Source: Spirochaetaceae bacterium
GTDB lineage: Bacteria; Spirochaetota; Spirochaetia; Treponematales; Breznakiellaceae
Assembly: GCA_031278295.1 (NCBI GenBank)
Contig: JAITKQ010000037.1
Coordinates: 1-18,899, forward strand
Direction of reading: 5' to 3'
Length of the DNA: 18,899 bases
The translations under genes and the position numbers were made by a program. The notes below the pieces were generated by a model. It had not been told where the DNA came from, ran no database searches, and saw only the letters and a list, made by a program, of their open reading frames with translations. Every line of letters begins with the position of its first letter. Positions within the stretch are counted from its first letter, which is position 1. Shown here piece by piece: positions 15,149 to 18,899 of the stretch.

Positions 15149-15438
15149 GGAAAAATCACCGGGATTTGTGGGGCTAGAATAGCGCAAAAACCTACAGGCG
15201 CAACAGGCCGCGAGGCTGCCGGTAGTTTGCCTCAGGCCGGTGGAACGGACAGAACGCCGGAATCCCGCACGGCAATCGTAAAGGCCGACAGCAAGTTGGC
15301 AAGCTGAGCGGAATTTGACGGTGTACGGGGGCCGGCAAGCGTTGATTTTGCCGCTACCGTCCTTGAAGCGCCCCGTTTTGCACGGGGATTTGGAAGGATC
15401 TTAAAAAGACGTCCGCATAAACCGATAATTAATCTGGG

Positions 15439-15466
15439 AGTTTGTTGCGCTTCGCGCGTAAAATCC
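15439..15466. repeat. 28-base direct repeat, copy 2
   Basis: Exact match to 15055-15082, 384 bases downstream. The bases just after it (AAAA, AATCG) also resemble those after copy 1. It is followed 105 bases later by the second copy of the 17-base degenerate word within the hairpin at 15558-15587. Confidence 0.85.
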
Positions 15467-15557
15467 AAAAAATCGCCGCTGCCGCTTTTCGTGTGCCGGT
15501 GGAAGCTTAGGCTCTCGTGTCATTCGCTCCGTCAACGCGACAGGCGCGACCGGGAGC

Positions 15558-15580
15558 GGCAAGCCGCTATGCGGCTTGCC
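15558..15580. repeat. perfect 10-base-pair hairpin with a 3-base loop
   Basis: GGCAAGCCGC at 15558-15567 and GCGGCTTGCC at 15571-15580 are perfect complements around TAT. It ends 62 bases before the flgG start codon. The tail is CTGCAAACTCC, with no U-tract, so it is not an obvious intrinsic terminator. It may be a repeat arm or an RNA stability element in a flgG leader. Confidence 0.7.
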
Positions 15581-15642
15581 CTGCAAACTCCAATTGAACA
15601 AAGATTCCGGCAGATGTGGCGGGCTGCCAGGTAGGAGGCTTA

Positions 15643-16437
15643 ATGGTTCGCAGTTTATGGACAGGAGCGTCCGGCATGATCGGACAACAGGCAAACATAG
15701 ATACAATTTCCAACAATTTGGCGAATGTCAACACATCAGGGTTTAAAAAGGTCAGGACGGATTTTGAAGATTTGCTCTATCAGACCTTGAGGATTGCCGG
15801 TACGCCCGCAACGGAGGACACGGTAACGCCCGTCGGGATACAGATGGGGCACGGCGTAAAAGCCGCCGCTACCCAGAGGATGTTTACCCAGGGGGCGCTG
15901 CAAAATACGGACAATGTTTACGATATAGCGGTACAGGGCGAGGGGTTTTTCTGTATTCAGATGTACGACGGCTCCTACGCTTACACGCGGGACGGCGCGT
16001 TCAAGGTTGACAGCGACGGACGCCTTGTTACAAGCAACGGGTACTGGGTGCTTCCCGAAATAATAATGCCCGAAAACTTTTTACCGCAGACAATTAACAT
16101 TACAAAAACCGGCGTGGTCACTGTAAAGGTTCCCAATCAGGACGATCCCGTGCCGGGGGGACAGATAGAGTTGTACCGGTTTCCGAATCCTGTCGGACTT
16201 ACCGCCGTAGGCGAAAACCTATTCAAGGTAACGCAGGCTTCCGGCGAGGCGATACCCGGCAGGCCTGGGTTTGAAGGCATGGGGCAGACGGTACATAAAT
16301 TTCTTGAGATGTCGAACGTTTCCGTCGTGCGCGAAATGGTCGATCTGATAGTTGCCCAACGCGCCTATGAATTCAATTCAAGGACGATTCAAACAAGCGA
16401 CAATATGCTTGGTACGGCCACAGGCCTGAAACGGTAA
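15643..16437 (+). CDS. flgG: flagellar distal rod protein FlgG
   Basis: Builds the distal rod of the periplasmic flagellum. The ATG at 15643 follows TAGGAGG at 15632-15638, a strong ribosome site, and gives 264 residues, the typical length. An upstream in-frame ATG at 15616 is rejected for lack of homology and site. The N-terminal rod-hook motif is SLWTGASGMIGQQANIDTIS followed by NNLANVNTSGFKKVRTDFEDLLYQT. The middle includes GEGFFCIQMYDGSYAYTRDGAFKVDSDGRLVT. The C-terminus EMSNVSVVREMVDLIVAQRAYEFNSR and IQTSDNML is canonical. The FlgF/FlhO-type paralogue that often precedes flgG in spirochaetes is absent; repeat DNA lies there. The flgJ-like gene follows after six bases. Confidence 0.95.
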   Translation: MVRSLWTGASGMIGQQANIDTISNNLANVNTSGFKKVRTDFEDLLYQTLRIAGTPATEDTVTPVGIQMGHGVKAAATQRMFTQGALQNTDNVYDIAVQGEGFFCIQMYDGSYAYTRDGAFKVDSDGRLVTSNGYWVLPEIIMPENFLPQTINITKTGVVTVKVPNQDDPVPGGQIELYRFPNPVGLTAVGENLFKVTQASGEAIPGRPGFEGMGQTVHKFLEMSNVSVVREMVDLIVAQRAYEFNSRTIQTSDNMLGTATGLKR

Positions 16438-16443
16438 CCGGCA

Positions 16444-16896
16444 ATGAGCGGTATAACAAACATAACGGACGCGGCCGCATACCTGTTTTATAACAGCAGT
16501 TCATCCATAAATTCGCTGCCGGCGATAAATGAGTCGGTAAATGCGCTTCCGGACAGACGAAGGCCGGATTTTTCGGTATTTTTAGATTCCGGCGACGTTG
16601 GGAAAAAGGGCACAGGCGGTGCGGACGGTACTTTTATCGAAAAAAACAGTAAATTATACGAACAGTGCGAGGCACTGGAGACGTTTCTGCTAAAAACGCT
16701 GATAAACGGTATGCGCAAGACAGTCGATAAGTCTGAATTCAGCAAGAGCGGTTTTGCGGGCGATATGTACGAAGATATGCTGTATGATGAGTATGCCAAA
16801 GAGTTTACCCGCAATGCGGGATTTGGCCTTGCGGAGCTGGCTTACTTTGAATTGACCGGACAGCGGGGAAAACTGCCAAGCGGCGGAGTGCGTTAA
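16444..16896 (+). CDS. flgJ: FlgJ-type flagellar rod-binding protein, no muramidase domain
   Basis: Rod-assembly protein matching the N-terminal domain of FlgJ. The 150-residue product has a low-complexity, Ser- and Gly-rich first half, then the rod-binding domain. That domain reads ALETFLLKTLINGMRKTV at about 78-95, GDMYEDMLYDEYAKEFTR and GFGLAELAYFELTGQ. The C-terminal glucosaminidase of enterobacterial FlgJ is missing, as is usual in spirochaetes, so wall opening needs another enzyme. The ATG at 16444 lies six bases after the flgG stop with no strong ribosome site, consistent with translational coupling. A terminator follows at once, so these two genes end the unit. Confidence 0.87.
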   Translation: MSGITNITDAAAYLFYNSSSSINSLPAINESVNALPDRRRPDFSVFLDSGDVGKKGTGGADGTFIEKNSKLYEQCEALETFLLKTLINGMRKTVDKSEFSKSGFAGDMYEDMLYDEYAKEFTRNAGFGLAELAYFELTGQRGKLPSGGVR

Positions 16897-16921
16897 TGAA
16901 ATTCAGGTTTGGAGAATCATG

Positions 16922-16962
16922 GGCGGTGGAGGAGGGCAGGGCTGCCCCGCCATTTAATTTTT
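16922..16962 (+). terminator. intrinsic terminator after flgG-flgJ, possibly bidirectional
   Basis: GGGCAG at 16934-16939 pairs with CTGCCC at 16942-16947. An outer GGCGG (16922-16926) can alternatively pair with CCGCC (16947-16951). The tail ATTTAATTTTT follows. It lies between convergent genes and overlaps the last codons of the YitT-family gene on the minus strand. Confidence 0.6.
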
Positions 16963-17826
16963 CGGCCTGCGGTAAAAACTACCGGTAAGCTGTTCCGTGC
17001 GTATAGTGTTGATGAAGGCCTGCGGATCGATCTCTTTTATCGCCACAATCAACGGGGTAACGTCGTTTGCGGAAACTACCGAATAAAGCATCGTGCGTTC
17101 GGTCTTTAGGTAGCGGCCTATGCCGGTGAAAGATGTGGCGTCGTGGTGCGTCATGTCGCGGATTACCGTGTAAACCTCCTCCGGTTTGCCTGTAATTATA
17201 AGCAGGGTTTTTCGCTGGTAGCCGCGGTACAGGCTGACAAGGGCCGTTGTCGTCGTATACTGAAAAATTATCGAGTACAGAGCTTTTTCGGGGTTGAACA
17301 TGAAGGCGGCCAGCGTAAGGATTACGCAGTTGCCGATGAGTATCTGGTACCACACGTCTTTGCCCTGCTTTTCGGAAAAGTATATGGCGATAAAGTCCGT
17401 GCCGCCGGATGTAGCGTCTACGTTAAGGCAAAGGTTGATGGCGATGGCGTTCAACAATCCGCCGAATATTGCATTTAACAGGCTGTCCTGTGGCTGCAAA
17501 AAATGTGTAAGAATCGGAGGTATACAATCGGATAGAATGCCGGAAAGCACAATATTTATGCAGGACAGGATGGAGAACCATTTGCCTATGGAGCGAAAGC
17601 TGACGATCGCCGGTATAGCGTTGAGTATGATAAGCATGAGACCGTAAGGCAGTTCGATGCCGGCAAACTTCCGGGCGCTTTCCTGTATCAGGAGGGCAAC
17701 CCCGCTGAAACCGCCGGGAATAATGCCGCCGGCGTGAATAAAGGTGTTTATGTTAAAAGCCATAAGGCCGGCACTGATTATCACGCAGGCCGCCCGTTTT
17801 ACCGTAACCGGGTTTGCGCTATTCAT
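16954..17826 (-). CDS. YitT family membrane protein with DUF2179 domain
   Basis: Polytopic inner-membrane protein of 290 residues; the biochemical role of the YitT family is not settled. The ATG (complement of 17824-17826) opens MNSANPVTVKRAACVIISAG, with the first helix directly after. The family signature AFNINTFIHAGGIIPGGFSG lies at about 23-42. Further helices are near 60-80, 85-105, 115-135, 155-175 and 180-200. The motif LNVDATSGGTDFIAIY is typical of the second half. The soluble C-terminus from about 205 (KTLLIITGKPEEVYTVI and DMTHHDATSFTGIGRY) is a DUF2179 domain. It is convergent with flgG-flgJ and divergent from the YidC-like gene. TATGAT on the minus strand (17849-17844) could be its -10, but no good -35 is visible. 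Confidence 0.88.
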   Translation of the reverse strand: MNSANPVTVKRAACVIISAGLMAFNINTFIHAGGIIPGGFSGVALLIQESARKFAGIELPYGLMLIILNAIPAIVSFRSIGKWFSILSCINIVLSGILSDCIPPILTHFLQPQDSLLNAIFGGLLNAIAINLCLNVDATSGGTDFIAIYFSEKQGKDVWYQILIGNCVILTLAAFMFNPEKALYSIIFQYTTTTALVSLYRGYQRKTLLIITGKPEEVYTVIRDMTHHDATSFTGIGRYLKTERTMLYSVVSANDVTPLIVAIKEIDPQAFINTIRTEQLTGSFYRRPKN

Positions 17827-17926
17827 ATACTAAAAGATAGTGTATCATAAAAAAAGCTTATAAGTGAAGGGATCGCGTAAATGGATATGGGGGGATTCAT
17901 TTAAGCGGGGGAGACAGGTATCTGTT
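17827..17926. promoter_or_regulatory. divergent intergenic region between the YitT-family and YidC-like genes
   Basis: One hundred bases must serve both directions. A minus-strand TATGAT (17849-17844) may drive the YitT-family gene. CTTATAAG at 17857-17864 is a perfect 8-base palindrome and a possible operator. On the plus strand AGG at 17916-17918 sits eight bases before the TTG start of the YidC-like gene. A perfect TATAAT at 17939-17944 falls inside that gene and has no matching -35. Confidence 0.35.
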
Positions 17927-18899
17927 TTGGAAATACTTTATAATATAATAATATACCCGCTGGTCCAGATAATCGAATTCGTCTTTATGTTCGCGCAGAA
18001 GATATTCAAAGAAACCGGCGTATCAGTAATAGCGGTAAGCGGCGCGGTGAGCGTCCTCTGCCTGCCGCTGTACAATGTCGCGGAAAAATGGCGGCGTGTC
18101 GAGCGGGAGGAGGAGAAAAAACTAAAGCCCAAAGTTGATAAGATCAAGGCGGTATTCTCAGGCGATGAACAGTACATGATACTTTCAGCTTATTACCGGC
18201 AGAGTCACTACCATCCGGCCTATGCTATGAGGAACACTTTCAGCCTGTTAATTCAAATACCGTTTTTTATCGCCGCGTATTCATACCTCTCACATCTGGA
18301 AGTCTTAAAAGGAGCGCGCTTCCTGTTTATCGGCGATTTGGGCACGCCTGACGTCTTGCTCAAAATCGGAGGGGTGGGGGGTATTAACCTACTTCCGGTT
18401 TTGATGACGCTGATAAACATAGTGTCCGGCGCTGTCTATACGAAGGGCTTCCCGACCCGTGACAAAGTTCAGTTGTACGGCATGGCGGCGGTTTTCCTTG
18501 TCCTGCTGTACAACTCCCCGGCGGGACTCACGCTGTACTGGACATGCAACAATGTTTTCTCGTTGGCGAAGAATATACTGTACGACAAAACCAATGTCAA
18601 AAAGATTTTATATACAACAGTAAGCGTTCTTCTGGTTTTTGCGGCGCTGTATTTGCTGATTTTTCACAAAGGGGCATTCTCAAAACGCCTTGTGTTTTCC
18701 GTTTTTTTGGTTTTACTGATTTTTATTCCGGCTTCATTAAAAAAAGCAAGATCCGTCATACGCGGTATGCCGCGTTTTTTCCCCGAAAAAACCGTCCTGT
18801 CCGGCCTTATGTCTTTTGCTTTGCCGGCACTGGTTTTATTTCTACTTTCCGGAACGGTGATTCCGTCCTCGTTGATTGCCTCTTCGGTCAGTGAATTTT
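17927..18899 (+). CDS. yidC: YidC/Oxa1-like membrane insertase, fused to further membrane segments (partial, 3' end outside the window)
   Basis: Open without stop to the window end (324 codons). YidC/Oxa1 proteins insert and fold inner-membrane proteins. The start is TTG at 17927, eight bases after AGG; no in-frame ATG is earlier, and the later ATG at 17987 would cut the first helix. The core (about 1-222) has the first helix YNIIIYPLVQIIEFVFMF, the GVSVIAVSGAVSVLCLPLYN helix, a charged hairpin EKWRRVEREEEKKLKPKVDK, then NTFSLLIQIPFFIAAYSYL, INLLPVLMTLINIVSGAVYT, and AGLTLYWTCNNVFSLAKNIL, all in the right order. The groove arginine usually found five residues before the Pro-Leu is Ser42 here. 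From about 226 more hydrophobic segments follow, so the protein is longer than a normal short YidC. Confidence 0.8.
   Translation, partial: MEILYNIIIYPLVQIIEFVFMFAQKIFKETGVSVIAVSGAVSVLCLPLYNVAEKWRRVEREEEKKLKPKVDKIKAVFSGDEQYMILSAYYRQSHYHPAYAMRNTFSLLIQIPFFIAAYSYLSHLEVLKGARFLFIGDLGTPDVLLKIGGVGGINLLPVLMTLINIVSGAVYTKGFPTRDKVQLYGMAAVFLVLLYNSPAGLTLYWTCNNVFSLAKNILYDKTNVKKILYTTVSVLLVFAALYLLIFHKGAFSKRLVFSVFLVLLIFIPASLKKARSVIRGMPRFFPEKTVLSGLMSFALPALVLFLLSGTVIPSSLIASSVSEF

Larger units (their letters stand above)
14932..15642. other. gene-free 711-base stretch with dispersed repeats and hairpins
   Basis: No convincing gene lies here. Minus-strand open frames of 60-100 codons exist, but they have skewed composition, no ribosome sites, and share the peptide GFYARSATN only because they cross the two repeat copies listed separately. 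The stretch holds two copies of a 28-base direct repeat, a 17-base degenerate repeat after each, a compound hairpin at 15104-15148 and a perfect 10-base hairpin at 15558-15580. No strong terminator follows the SNF2 gene; GGAAAC and GTTTCC near 14980-15005 could pair but lack a U-tract. The content suggests accumulated repeat elements rather than a decayed recognisable gene. Confidence 0.7.

Noticed and set aside
14918..15706. Minus-strand open frames of 60-101 codons before flgG
   Set aside because: They run into the SNF2 and flgG genes, have no start signals, and the shared peptide is explained by the direct repeats.
16896..16988. 30-codon open frame starting at the flgJ stop (TAATG)
   Set aside because: It runs through the terminator stem and into the convergent YitT-family gene, with no family resemblance.
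17881..17926. ATG at 17881 or 17887 as start of the YidC-like gene
   Set aside because: Both are in a different frame from the long YidC-like frame; TTG at 17927 is the only sensible start that keeps the first helix.
18544..18894. 116-codon plus-strand open frame near the right end
   Set aside because: It lies wholly inside the YidC-like frame, which is uninterrupted from 17927 to the window end and has clear family motifs.

Overview
The window looks like the chromosome of a spirochaete of the Treponema group, with roughly balanced base composition. The evidence is a FlgG followed directly by a muramidase-less FlgJ-type rod-binding protein, a xerC-hslV pair, a long YidC-like fusion protein, and long poly-G tracts next to genes, a habit well known in Treponema pallidum. 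Placement is inferred from protein character and gene order only. Nothing here marks a plasmid or a phage.

Layout. Positions 1-292 hold about 3.3 copies of a ~66-base tandem repeat with palindromic arms, then a weak promoter. Positions 293-1124 carry rplM-rpsI. Positions 1198-2815 are a tightly overlapped run: recX, acyP and an outer-membrane barrel-like protein. A 15-G homopolymer, then an 8-G one, separates this from a LarA/DUF2088-type racemase or epimerase (2939-4231). Next come xerC and hslV (4257-5725). The usual partner hslU is absent; a 3' remnant of an O-acetylhomoserine sulfhydrylase gene on the minus strand and palindromic repeat DNA follow instead.

Positions 6286-14931 form one plus-strand block: a secreted TPR-like protein, a membrane glycosyltransferase (GT2), a PlsC-type acyltransferase, a GT4 glycosyltransferase, a DEAD-box helicase and a 1166-residue SWIM/SNF2 helicase. 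The last four genes overlap by 1-4 bases, so co-expression of a glycolipid-like cassette with two helicases is likely. A 711-base gene-free stretch (14932-15642) holds two copies of a dispersed repeat plus strong hairpins. Then come flgG and a flgJ-like gene with a terminator, a convergent YitT-family membrane protein, and divergently a YidC/Oxa1-like protein that runs off the end of the window. It starts with TTG and lacks the usual groove arginine.

No tRNA, rRNA, CRISPR array, transposase or restriction system was found. The most interesting signals are the poly-G tracts at the racemase gene, the apparent rearrangement after hslV, the repeat-filled gap before flgG, and the YidC-like fusion. 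None of them proves a new system.
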